Source: Candidatus Aminicenantota bacterium (GTDB taxonomy: Bacteria; Acidobacteriota; Aminicenantia; UBA2199). Taken from it: a DNA stretch of 17,864 nucleotides. Positions 7,525 to 13,918 of the stretch are shown here, one piece after another. The stretch's first letter is position 1, and the number at the start of each line of letters is the position of its first letter. Location of the stretch: positions 4,795-22,658 of the forward strand of contig JAHELQ010000016.1 of assembly GCA_024644125.1 (NCBI GenBank), given 5' to 3'. The notes under the pieces were generated by a model, which ran no database searches, was not told where the DNA came from, and was given only the letters and a program-made list of their open reading frames with translations. The position numbers were made by a program, and so were the translations under genes.

Positions 7525-9624
7525 CTATTTTGATTCTCCCGGAGGGCAGGATCTGGCGATACGAAATCCGAGATAACCGTCCACATAAGCCGGTCCGCTG
7601 CCGTCGCGAACTGCGGACCTGCATACATGGGCAACATTAAACCAACTTCCCCCTCTGACAACACGAAAGGAACCGGAGGCGGGACCAGAGGGATTGATGG
7701 CCGGTTCGGCTGGATAGTCGTCAAACCAATCCCAAACCCACTCCCACACATTACCGATCATATCAAAAAGACCAAATTCGTTTGGAACTTTTTGCCCGAC
7801 GCCATGTGGGGTACCCTTTGAATTGGCTTCGTACCAACCGATATCATCCAATTTCCCATAACGGTCTTCTTCCGATCCGGCCCGGCACGCATATTCCCAT
7901 TCCGCTTCTGTCGGTAACCGGAACCCTATGGCGTTGCGGTCCCATGTCACCAGGTCCCCTTCAATATTGTAAACCGGTTTTAATCCGGTCTTTTCAGATA
8001 GGCGATTGCAAAAAAGAATGGCGTCAAACCAGGAAACGCTTTCAACCGGCTGGTCCACGCCGCTGAAGCGGCTGGGATTTTTACCCATTACCTGCTGGTA
8101 AAGAGATTGGGTCACAGGGTACATGTCGAGTAAATAACTTTCTAGAGTGACATTGAATTGACTGGACTCCCAATCTCCCATCAAAAAATTGCCATCCTTG
8201 ATTCGTTTCATCCGACCTTCGGTGATGTGTTTAAGCGAAGCGTCCACATTTTCTGTCAGAGTAGGTGCGGAAAAATTTGCAGGGACGACCAAAGCCAGAA
8301 GCCGGACATATTGCTCGACATCTTCTCTATTCTTGAATCCCTGATCCTCTATGCTGGAATTTTCGTGGCTTCGTTTCCCCTTTTTTAGTATCGAAGAAAT
8401 TTTTGATAAATAAGGTTCTTCGAGCCAGCGGTCAATCTCCTGGATCTTGGTTTTTTTCTCCCCTCTTAATTGTTTTTGGGTGGAATTGTCTTCATCCAAC
8501 ATCCAGATGATATTTTGCAGGTGAAGCAAGTGGTGTGGGTGATGGCACAATTGGCTATAAAGTTCGGGAAATTGAAAGGCGATGAGGGAAATTTTGATCG
8601 TCAGTTCGAGCCTCATTATTTCCATGTTCATCTGGTGGCTATGTTTTGCGACCCAATTGCAAAATGTCACTGCGTTGAAAAAACGTTTTATTTGTCTGGG
8701 ATTATGCTCCAATACCGCCAGGATTGTATCCAGGAATTGGTGATATTGAGGGGATGTTTTTAGCAGCCTGTTTGCCACGTAATCGCGAAACAATTTCGCT
8801 TCAATTGCAGGGAGGTTGATGGAGAACTGGATGAGTTTTTCGAGATACTCCTGTTCCATGAAGGTTTTGGTCGGAGTGGAATGATAGAGGTCGCGGTAAC
8901 GTAAATGAATCGCCTGCTTGAAAGAATCCCGCGACATACTTACGACGAACGTAAAACCGTATATATCTAGAAATATCCTTAGATTTTCAAGCAATTCCAG
9001 AGCTGCTAGCGGAGGGCACCGGTCAAGATCGTCGATAAAAACCACCACCCTGGCATTTAATTCCACTGCAGCCGGTCCTAATGCTTCAATTTGGTTATGG
9101 TAATCTGTTGGAGATTTTTGTGCCAATTCCCATTTTGTTCCCAAAGGAGTTCCGGGAGTGTGCATGAACCGGGACATCGAGGTGGTGAGATCCCTGATTT
9201 TTGAAGAGAAAGTCTTGATCCGAGTGGAGAGTCCGGTAATTATGTTTTTTTCTTTATTCGATCCTTCAAGATAATCATCGAATGTTGCAAGTAACGTATT
9301 CAGCAACGGGGCAATGAAGTGGGGTTCGCCACTATAGAGCCAGGGATTGAACCAAACCGTCAGTATTGCTGCATCGGTGGTTTTATACTGCTGATCAAAG
9401 GATTTTTGGATTTGTTTTAAGAGGCTGGTTTTCCCTTGCCCCCATTCACCAAATATACCGATTGAAAATGACCCTCTTGAACGGATCGAGTTAATCAACT
9501 GGCGGATGGCTTCGCCAAAGGTTTGGTATCCGATCAAGTCTTCTTCGATCCAGTCGTCCGGGATAATAATCATTGCGTCATTCCGGTCTTTAAATGGTTT
9601 CTCTTTGTTCCCGGCAGCGTTCAT
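7525..9624 (-). CDS. KAP-type P-loop NTPase fused to FGE-like (C-type lectin fold) domain
   Basis: This 699-residue protein joins two domains. Residues about 30-325 are a KAP-family STAND-like NTPase: Walker A GEWGQGKTS (59-67), the family hallmark VWFNPWLYSGEP (90-101), Walker B VVVFIDDLDRCPP (193-205) and an HNPRQIKRFFNAV sensor helix (307-319). No membrane segment is evident between Walker A and B, so it is probably cytoplasmic. After a helical linker, residues about 470-692 are a formylglycine-generating-enzyme/SUMF1-like domain: GDFWM-like start GNFLMGDWES, PVESVSWFDAILFCNRLSE, GFRLPTEAEWEYACRAG, GLFDMIGNVWEWVWDW, RVVRGGSW and GFRIA. The first of the two copper-binding cysteines of true FGEs is Asn663; only Cys668 remains, so enzymatic activity is unlikely. 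The start at 9624 has GGAG at 9631-9634, six bases away. The role is unknown; a nucleotide-switch sensor or conflict (immunity) protein with a ligand-binding lectin domain is the best inference. Confidence 0.88.
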   Translation of the reverse strand: MNAAGNKEKPFKDRNDAMIIIPDDWIEEDLIGYQTFGEAIRQLINSIRSRGSFSIGIFGEWGQGKTSLLKQIQKSFDQQYKTTDAAILTVWFNPWLYSGEPHFIAPLLNTLLATFDDYLEGSNKEKNIITGLSTRIKTFSSKIRDLTTSMSRFMHTPGTPLGTKWELAQKSPTDYHNQIEALGPAAVELNARVVVFIDDLDRCPPLAALELLENLRIFLDIYGFTFVVSMSRDSFKQAIHLRYRDLYHSTPTKTFMEQEYLEKLIQFSINLPAIEAKLFRDYVANRLLKTSPQYHQFLDTILAVLEHNPRQIKRFFNAVTFCNWVAKHSHQMNMEIMRLELTIKISLIAFQFPELYSQLCHHPHHLLHLQNIIWMLDEDNSTQKQLRGEKKTKIQEIDRWLEEPYLSKISSILKKGKRSHENSSIEDQGFKNREDVEQYVRLLALVVPANFSAPTLTENVDASLKHITEGRMKRIKDGNFLMGDWESSQFNVTLESYLLDMYPVTQSLYQQVMGKNPSRFSGVDQPVESVSWFDAILFCNRLSEKTGLKPVYNIEGDLVTWDRNAIGFRLPTEAEWEYACRAGSEEDRYGKLDDIGWYEANSKGTPHGVGQKVPNEFGLFDMIGNVWEWVWDWFDDYPAEPAINPSGPASGSFRVVRGGSWFNVAHVCRSAVRDGSGPAYVDGYLGFRIARSCPPGESK
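7558..7668 (-). other. Candidate DGR-type variable region at 3' end of the KAP/FGE gene
   Basis: The last part of the FGE-like domain (residues about 653-689) keeps the lectin-fold scaffold GGSW...A..CRSA.R....P......LGFR without gaps. The intervening positions hold ttt, aat, gtt, cat, gtt, gac, ggc, agc, tat, gac, ggt and tat codons. These are where DGR variable proteins usually carry adenine-templated AAY codons, and nearly all end in T or C with changes in the first two bases. That is the expected signature of adenine mutagenesis. Exceptions (gta, gga, gtg) do not fit simply. No template repeat or reverse transcriptase is visible in the window, so this remains a hypothesis. Confidence 0.35.
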
Positions 9625-9666
9625 TTTAGTCTCCGTATTGTGATTGTCGTATTTTTTTTATACTAT

Positions 9667-9695
9667 ATTTTATTGGTATCTAGAAGTTTATTCAA
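9667..9695 (-). promoter_or_regulatory. Candidate promoter of the KAP/FGE gene
   Basis: On the - strand, TTGAAT (complement of 9690-9695) and TAAAAT (complement of 9667-9672) are separated by 17 bases. This gives a sigma70-like promoter with a start near 9660 and a leader of about 36 bases carrying the GGAG ribosome binding site. The -35 box lies inside the left arm of the palindrome at 9688-9720. Predicted by eye. Confidence 0.45.
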
Positions 9696-9720
9696 TATTT
9701 CTTCGAAAAATAATGAATAA
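9688..9720. repeat. 33-base near-perfect palindrome between the two accessory genes
   Basis: Outer arms TTATTCA (9688-9694) and TGAATAA (9714-9720) match perfectly. Inside, after one mismatch, five more A/T pairs, one G-T pair and one further A/T pair lead to the centre at TTCGAA (9702-9707). As RNA on either strand this could form a stem of about 14 pairs. It has no clear U-run on the - strand side, so it is a poor intrinsic terminator for the upstream 614-residue gene. It overlaps the candidate -35 box of the KAP/FGE gene, so it may instead be an operator. Confidence 0.55.
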
Positions 9721-9740
9721 AAAATTTCGGAAGGTTCGTT

Positions 9741-11585
9741 TTAGTATTTCGAAATTAACTGTATGCGTTCGCTTAATTCCTTTATAATCTTTCTACCTAC
9801 GGCTTTGTTGTCTTTATTCATTATCATGAGAAGGTAGGTTCTTTGGTTCCATTCGATTTTTGCGAAATAAATCGCGACACCTTTTAGATCTCGGATGATC
9901 TGACTCAAAATTTTTTTATTTTGGGTGAGTGAAACGACACAGATGGTCCGTTGAATGTCCCGCAGTGTTTTATGGTTGAAGATTACCTTATTCGGGGCTA
10001 TCTTTATGGCTTTGTCAACCGATTTGGAACACAGTTTTATTACTTCGCATAACAGGTTGAACGGCATCTCGATGCGGTATAATTCGTCAAAGTTAAAAAA
10101 TATATCGCGGATCAATGACGAATTAATGGAGTTTAATTTGTCCTGTAGTTCGCTGAGTATACGGATATCAATTTCACGGAAGCCCTGGTCGAAGTCCCTG
10201 ACTTTTCCATATACTTTGCTGGTAAGGGATCTGAGGGCGTCAAAAATTTCTGCGATGGTCGCGAATTCAGTCAAATTTATGTTTAATTTTAAAATGTTGA
10301 TCTCGATTTGATCTGAATAAATTTTCGGTGGAATCAGCGAATTGATTTCGATTCCCGGGACTTTTTCCAATTCTCCAATCAAACGGTAGAGACGTCTGGG
10401 GCCGGCCTTATAACTTACAATGAACAATTTGATATCCAATGAAAAGTCGGTGCGTTTATCGGCGTTTATATAAACCTGGGATAAATTGGTTCTTTTCAGT
10501 TCTGTTTTGAGAAATGGGATAACTGCCCTGGCAAAATGCTCGAAGCCGCCGATGGTTTTGTATTGGTTGAATTTTTTGCTGGCGGAAGTCATAATTAACT
10601 TCTCCAGTGATTTTTCTATGGATTCGATGGTTTGCGGCTTGAGAGGTTCACCGTATCTATCGACTATTTCGATTCGATAGACCAATATTCCGTCATTGCT
10701 TACAAAACTTTTATGGTGCTTGATGATGTGGGCTGGAACGAGATAGTTCAGTGTTTTCAAGAAATCGTCAATCGAGATTAATCTCTCTTTGCAAGCGAAT
10801 GTGATCCCTGTCAATTTTTCGTATTTTGTAGTGATATTACTGATTTTAATAATTTCTTCCGAATAGCCAGTCCGGATAATTGTCTGGAATTTGTAATTAT
10901 CGATAATTAATTTTGCCAGGTCGCTTATGTTACGATCCTCAAGGTAATCGCGTGATCTGGAGGAGATGAATTTCAGAGCTTCTCCGTCTTCCCCGGATAT
11001 TTTGCTCAAATCCTCTCCATCGTAGCTGGAGGCGATTTTTTTTACGACGTCGGTGTATATTTCGAATTTGACGGTTTCATCTTCCAACAAAAGTGATTTC
11101 CCGCGTGTTCCGATTGACGCTTCCTTGATCTTCGCCATCATCGCTTTTTTATTCTCCAGGAAATCGTTATATTCGAGTTGGCTGTTTAGTTTGAAGGCGA
11201 GGAGCACCATTCCGATAGTCTTGTCCTTGCACTCCAAAGTGAATCCTTTTATAAATAGGACGTTTTGTGAGTGATGATGAACGATGCCCAGGATTGAATT
11301 TGACATGCCCGGCCAGTCCTCGGCTAGAGCTCCCACAACGACTGTAATTGGAAGTCCTTTATTTCCGAGCTCTTCCATAAGTATGACTTCTTTTTTTTTG
11401 GAATTTTCGTAGATATTCAATAGCTGGACCAATAGAGCCCGCTGATGTAATAAAGGAAACACTTCTTGTGATTTGATGATTTGGTTGAGGTTGGCGTAAA
11501 TATTTTTATCCGTAATTTTGATGTTCTTGCTTTTCAAGATTTTTTTCAAATCATCTAATTGTGTTTTCCTTGAATACTCAGCCAT
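9741..11585 (-). CDS. Unrecognised 614-residue protein with ACT-like segments
   Basis: I do not recognise a named family. The protein is soluble, lysine- and isoleucine-rich, with no signal peptide or membrane segment. Residues about 80-135 (VVVGALAEDWPGMSNSILG, then NVLFIKGFTLE) look like an ACT regulatory fold of the form beta-D-x-PG-helix-beta. Similar beta-alpha-beta patterns recur near 258-315 (ending YRIEIVDRYGEPL), 384-436 (LFIVSYKAGPRRLYRLIGEL) and 547-610 (TICVVSLTQNKKILSQIIRDL). A series of ACT-like modules with a GEPL-type turn vaguely recalls the N-terminal part of large NAD-dependent glutamate dehydrogenases, but no catalytic dehydrogenase domain is present. It would then be a stand-alone amino-acid sensor; this is weak inference. 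The start at 11585 lacks a ribosome binding site and lies 9 bases from a candidate -10 box, so the mRNA may be almost leaderless. It is followed on the same strand by the KAP/FGE gene. Confidence 0.8.
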   Translation of the reverse strand: MAEYSRKTQLDDLKKILKSKNIKITDKNIYANLNQIIKSQEVFPLLHQRALLVQLLNIYENSKKKEVILMEELGNKGLPITVVVGALAEDWPGMSNSILGIVHHHSQNVLFIKGFTLECKDKTIGMVLLAFKLNSQLEYNDFLENKKAMMAKIKEASIGTRGKSLLLEDETVKFEIYTDVVKKIASSYDGEDLSKISGEDGEALKFISSRSRDYLEDRNISDLAKLIIDNYKFQTIIRTGYSEEIIKISNITTKYEKLTGITFACKERLISIDDFLKTLNYLVPAHIIKHHKSFVSNDGILVYRIEIVDRYGEPLKPQTIESIEKSLEKLIMTSASKKFNQYKTIGGFEHFARAVIPFLKTELKRTNLSQVYINADKRTDFSLDIKLFIVSYKAGPRRLYRLIGELEKVPGIEINSLIPPKIYSDQIEINILKLNINLTEFATIAEIFDALRSLTSKVYGKVRDFDQGFREIDIRILSELQDKLNSINSSLIRDIFFNFDELYRIEMPFNLLCEVIKLCSKSVDKAIKIAPNKVIFNHKTLRDIQRTICVVSLTQNKKILSQIIRDLKGVAIYFAKIEWNQRTYLLMIMNKDNKAVGRKIIKELSERIQLISKY

Positions 11586-11594
11586 AATCTTTAT

Positions 11595-11623
11595 ATTTTA
11601 TCCCATCACGCCTATAAAATCAA
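11595..11623 (-). promoter_or_regulatory. Candidate promoter of the 614-residue gene (near-leaderless)
   Basis: On the - strand, TTGATT (complement of 11618-11623) and TAAAAT (complement of 11595-11600) are 17 bases apart. The expected start near 11588 is only two or three bases before the ATG at 11585. This agrees with the absence of a Shine-Dalgarno sequence there. Predicted by eye. Confidence 0.45.
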
Positions 11624-11720
11624 TTAAAAATTGAAATCCTACGCATGGTCATATGTAGAATTGTCAGGTTTAATCGTCAGATTTTCAATAGCCTTTACTG
11701 AATGGGTTTTCGTAGTGTGA

Positions 11721-11750
11721 GTGATTTTTTCAAAAAACATAAAAAATCAC
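11721..11750. repeat. Perfect 10+10 base inverted repeat upstream of hup
   Basis: GTGATTTTTT (11721-11730) and AAAAAATCAC (11741-11750) are perfect inverted copies with a 10-base A-rich spacer. The element lies in the 251-base region between two divergent genes, about 40 bases upstream of the hup promoter. A terminator has no obvious gene to serve here, so an operator or curved-DNA binding site is more likely. Confidence 0.6.
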
Positions 11751-11789
11751 ATTATTTATAGAAAAAATAGCTAAAAAGCAGATTGTGAC

Positions 11790-11818
11790 TTGACTTTTAG
11801 AGGGTTATAACTTAAAAT
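11790..11818 (+). promoter_or_regulatory. Candidate hup promoter
   Basis: TTGACT (11790-11795) and TAAAAT (11813-11818) are 17 bases apart, close to the sigma70 consensus, giving a start near 11825 and a very short leader. An alternative pair, TTGTGA (11784-11789) with TATAAC (11806-11811) at 16 bases, would place the start near 11818 and leave slightly more room for the ribosome binding site AGGGAGGA at 11825-11832. Confidence 0.55.
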
Positions 11819-11836
11819 CATGCCAGGGAGGACATA

Positions 11837-12109
11837 ATGAATAAGACTGAGTTAGTAAAAGCAATTGCTGAGAAAGCAAATCTGAAGGTTTCGGAAACTG
11901 AAAAATTGGTTAACGCCTTCATCGAAACAGTGTCTGATGAGTTGAAAAACAAAGGCAAAGTCACTCTAGTCGGCTTTGGCACCTTTGCAGTCTCTCACAG
12001 AAAAGAGAGAACCGGTGTTAATCCCAAAACCGGTCAGAAGCTTACTATCAAATCAAAGGATGTCCCGGTATTCAAACCCGGAAAAGCCTTAAAAGAAAAA
12101 GTTAAATAA
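11837..12109 (+). CDS. hup: HU family DNA-binding protein
   Basis: This is a small basic histone-like protein that binds and bends DNA as a dimer in the nucleoid. The 90 residues match HU length exactly. The N-terminal helices (MNKTELVKAIAEKANLKVSE) are followed by the signature GFGTFAVSHRKERTGVNPKTG, with the family's arm proline in NPKTGQ at about 62-66, and by VPVFKPGKALKEKVK at the end. The family includes IHF subunits, but the sequence reads as HU. A strong ribosome binding site AGGGAGGA lies four bases upstream of the ATG. The gene is monocistronic: an upstream promoter region with an inverted repeat is on one side, and a hairpin separating it from convergent pgi is on the other. Confidence 0.96.
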   Translation: MNKTELVKAIAEKANLKVSETEKLVNAFIETVSDELKNKGKVTLVGFGTFAVSHRKERTGVNPKTGQKLTIKSKDVPVFKPGKALKEKVK

Positions 12110-12175
12110 TTATACTGTCAGTTAATTATTAATAGTGTTATTAGCTATGGGTGGGAGGTCGGGATAATTAAGGTA

Positions 12176-12209
12176 AAACCCTTCATTTTTGAAAAAAAAA
12201 GAAGGGTTT
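12176..12209. terminator. Hairpin terminator between convergent hup and pgi
   Basis: AAACCCTTC (12176-12184) and GAAGGGTTT (12201-12209) form a perfect 9-base stem. TTTTT and AAAAA inside the loop can pair to extend it beyond one mismatch. Read on the - strand the stem is followed by TTTTACC, so it should terminate pgi. On the + strand it ends hup with a weaker U-tract. Confidence 0.75.
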
Positions 12210-12234
12210 AATCAAGACAGGGATTTTCAGAATA

Positions 12235-13860
12235 TTATTTACGAATTTCCAGTATATGGCGGATCAAAGCATTGGTCGACATGTCGTTTTCCACAGGTAG
12301 GCCGTCCACTCTCATCAAATGAGGGAGGATTTTGTCCGCCATCTGCTTTCCCAACTCCACCCCCCATTGATCAAATGAGTAGATGTCCCAGATGATTCCC
12401 TGTACAAAAATTTTGTGCTCGTATAGGGCGATGAGTTGGCCGAGGGAATAGGGAGTGAGTTTGTCCAGCAGGAGGCAATTGGAAGGTTTGTTTCCGGCAA
12501 ATGTCCGGTGTTGTGCCAACGGTTCCGGGATATTTTCCTCGATTACTTCCTGTTTGGTTTTTCCGAATGCCAGCGCCTGGGTTTGTGCCAACAAATTGGA
12601 CAATAGCATGGAGTGGTGATCCCCAAGCGGATTCAACGGGTTTATGAAACCGATGAAATCGCACGGTACGAGTTGGGTCCCTTGATGCAAAAGCTGAAAG
12701 AACGCGTGCTGGGCATTTGTTCCCGTACCTCCCCAGATAACGGGACCTGTGGCGTAGTCAACCAGGTTTCCCTCTTTATCCACCCGCTTGCCGTTGGATT
12801 CCATGTCGGCTTGCTGCAGGTAGTTGAGAAATTGGTCGAGATATTGAGCATATGGGATGACGGCATGTGATTGCGTATGGAAAAAGTTGATGTACCATAT
12901 TCCCAGAAGAGCCATGATAACCGGAATATTCCGGTTTAATTCCTCATACCGGAAATGATTGTCAACAGCGTGAAAACCTTCCAGTAACTGCATGAAAGCA
13001 TCGCCGCCAATGGCGATCATGATCGATAGACCCACCGCGGATGTAAGAGAATACCTTCCGCCAACCCAGTCCCACATGTTCAGAATGTTTGATGTCGAGA
13101 TCCCAAACTCAACAGCGGCTTTTTTGTTGGCGGAAATTCCAAGAAAATGGAACATGATCGCCGCGTGATCCTTGAAGCGTTCAAGAATCCATGACTTTGC
13201 CGATGTCGCGTTCGCGATTGTTTCCTGGGTGGTAAAGGTTTTTGATACCACAATAAATAGAGTTTCTTCAGGATCCAGGTGGCGAAGCGTTTCCGATAGA
13301 TGAGCGCCGTCCACATTCGAAACCATCGAGATTGACAGTTCCGGGTGTGTGTAAACCCGCAATGCCTCAATGACCATTCGCGGTCCTAGATCTGAGCCTC
13401 CAATGCCAATATTGACGACATTTTTGATTTTTTTGCCGGAATATCCTTTCCATTGTCCGGTTCTGATCATATCTGATATTTCCATCATCCGGTTCCGGGT
13501 TTCGACAATTTGAGGCATAATGTTGCAATTGTCTACGAAGATTGGGGAGTTGGAAGTATTCCTGAGAGCGACATGAAGTACCGCTCTATTTTCAGTGCGA
13601 TTGATTTTTTGCCCTGTGTACATTTCTTCGATGTGACGTTTTAATTGCCGTTCTTCGGCCAATTGGATCAATGAATCGAATATAGCTCTGTCGATTAGGT
13701 TTTTTGAATAGTCGAAATAAATTCCGTTCCATAAGAGAGAAAAATTTTTCGCCCGATTGGGATCGGTTGCGAACAGGTCTCTTAAATGGCTTCGTTTGAT
13801 CCGGGAACAATGTGCTTCCAGTTGCTTCCAGGCTTTTGCCGTTTTTAGCGGGGCTTGCAT
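12235..13860 (-). CDS. pgi: Glucose-6-phosphate isomerase
   Basis: It interconverts glucose-6-phosphate and fructose-6-phosphate in glycolysis and gluconeogenesis in the cytoplasm. The 541 residues match the long (E. coli-like) Pgi class. Both family signatures are present: DWVGGRYSLTSAVG (about 264-277) and IYSFDQWGVELGK (about 493-505). Catalytic residues are in place: Glu354 in MESNGK, His385 in GTNAQHAFFQ and Lys505. The sugar-phosphate loop segments IGIGGSDLGP (151-160) and SKTFTTQET (206-214) are intact. The ATG at 13860 has GAGGAG at 13869-13874, eight bases upstream. It lies 54 bases after the histidine kinase gene on the same strand, so readthrough is possible, but it also has its own candidate promoter overlapping the kinase stop. 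Confidence 0.97.
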   Translation of the reverse strand: MQAPLKTAKAWKQLEAHCSRIKRSHLRDLFATDPNRAKNFSLLWNGIYFDYSKNLIDRAIFDSLIQLAEERQLKRHIEEMYTGQKINRTENRAVLHVALRNTSNSPIFVDNCNIMPQIVETRNRMMEISDMIRTGQWKGYSGKKIKNVVNIGIGGSDLGPRMVIEALRVYTHPELSISMVSNVDGAHLSETLRHLDPEETLFIVVSKTFTTQETIANATSAKSWILERFKDHAAIMFHFLGISANKKAAVEFGISTSNILNMWDWVGGRYSLTSAVGLSIMIAIGGDAFMQLLEGFHAVDNHFRYEELNRNIPVIMALLGIWYINFFHTQSHAVIPYAQYLDQFLNYLQQADMESNGKRVDKEGNLVDYATGPVIWGGTGTNAQHAFFQLLHQGTQLVPCDFIGFINPLNPLGDHHSMLLSNLLAQTQALAFGKTKQEVIEENIPEPLAQHRTFAGNKPSNCLLLDKLTPYSLGQLIALYEHKIFVQGIIWDIYSFDQWGVELGKQMADKILPHLMRVDGLPVENDMSTNALIRHILEIRK

Positions 13861-13889
13861 CGAATTCGCTCCTCTATATATGATTGTAT

Positions 13890-13918
13890 AATATAGACTA
13901 TTTTGCCTTATTAATCAA
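13890..13918 (-). promoter_or_regulatory. Candidate pgi promoter overlapping the kinase stop codon
   Basis: On the - strand, TTGATT (complement of 13913-13918) spans the kinase TGA stop, and TATATT (complement of 13890-13895) follows after 17 bases. The predicted start near 13882 gives a leader of about 22 bases with the GAGGAG ribosome binding site. The -35 hexamer is identical to that of the 614-residue gene. Predicted by eye. Confidence 0.5.

Noticed and set aside
7436..9740. A DGR template repeat or reverse transcriptase near the KAP/FGE gene
   Set aside because: No second AAC-rich copy of the 7558-7668 segment was seen by eye, and none of the window's genes has reverse transcriptase motifs. 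It may be outside the window.
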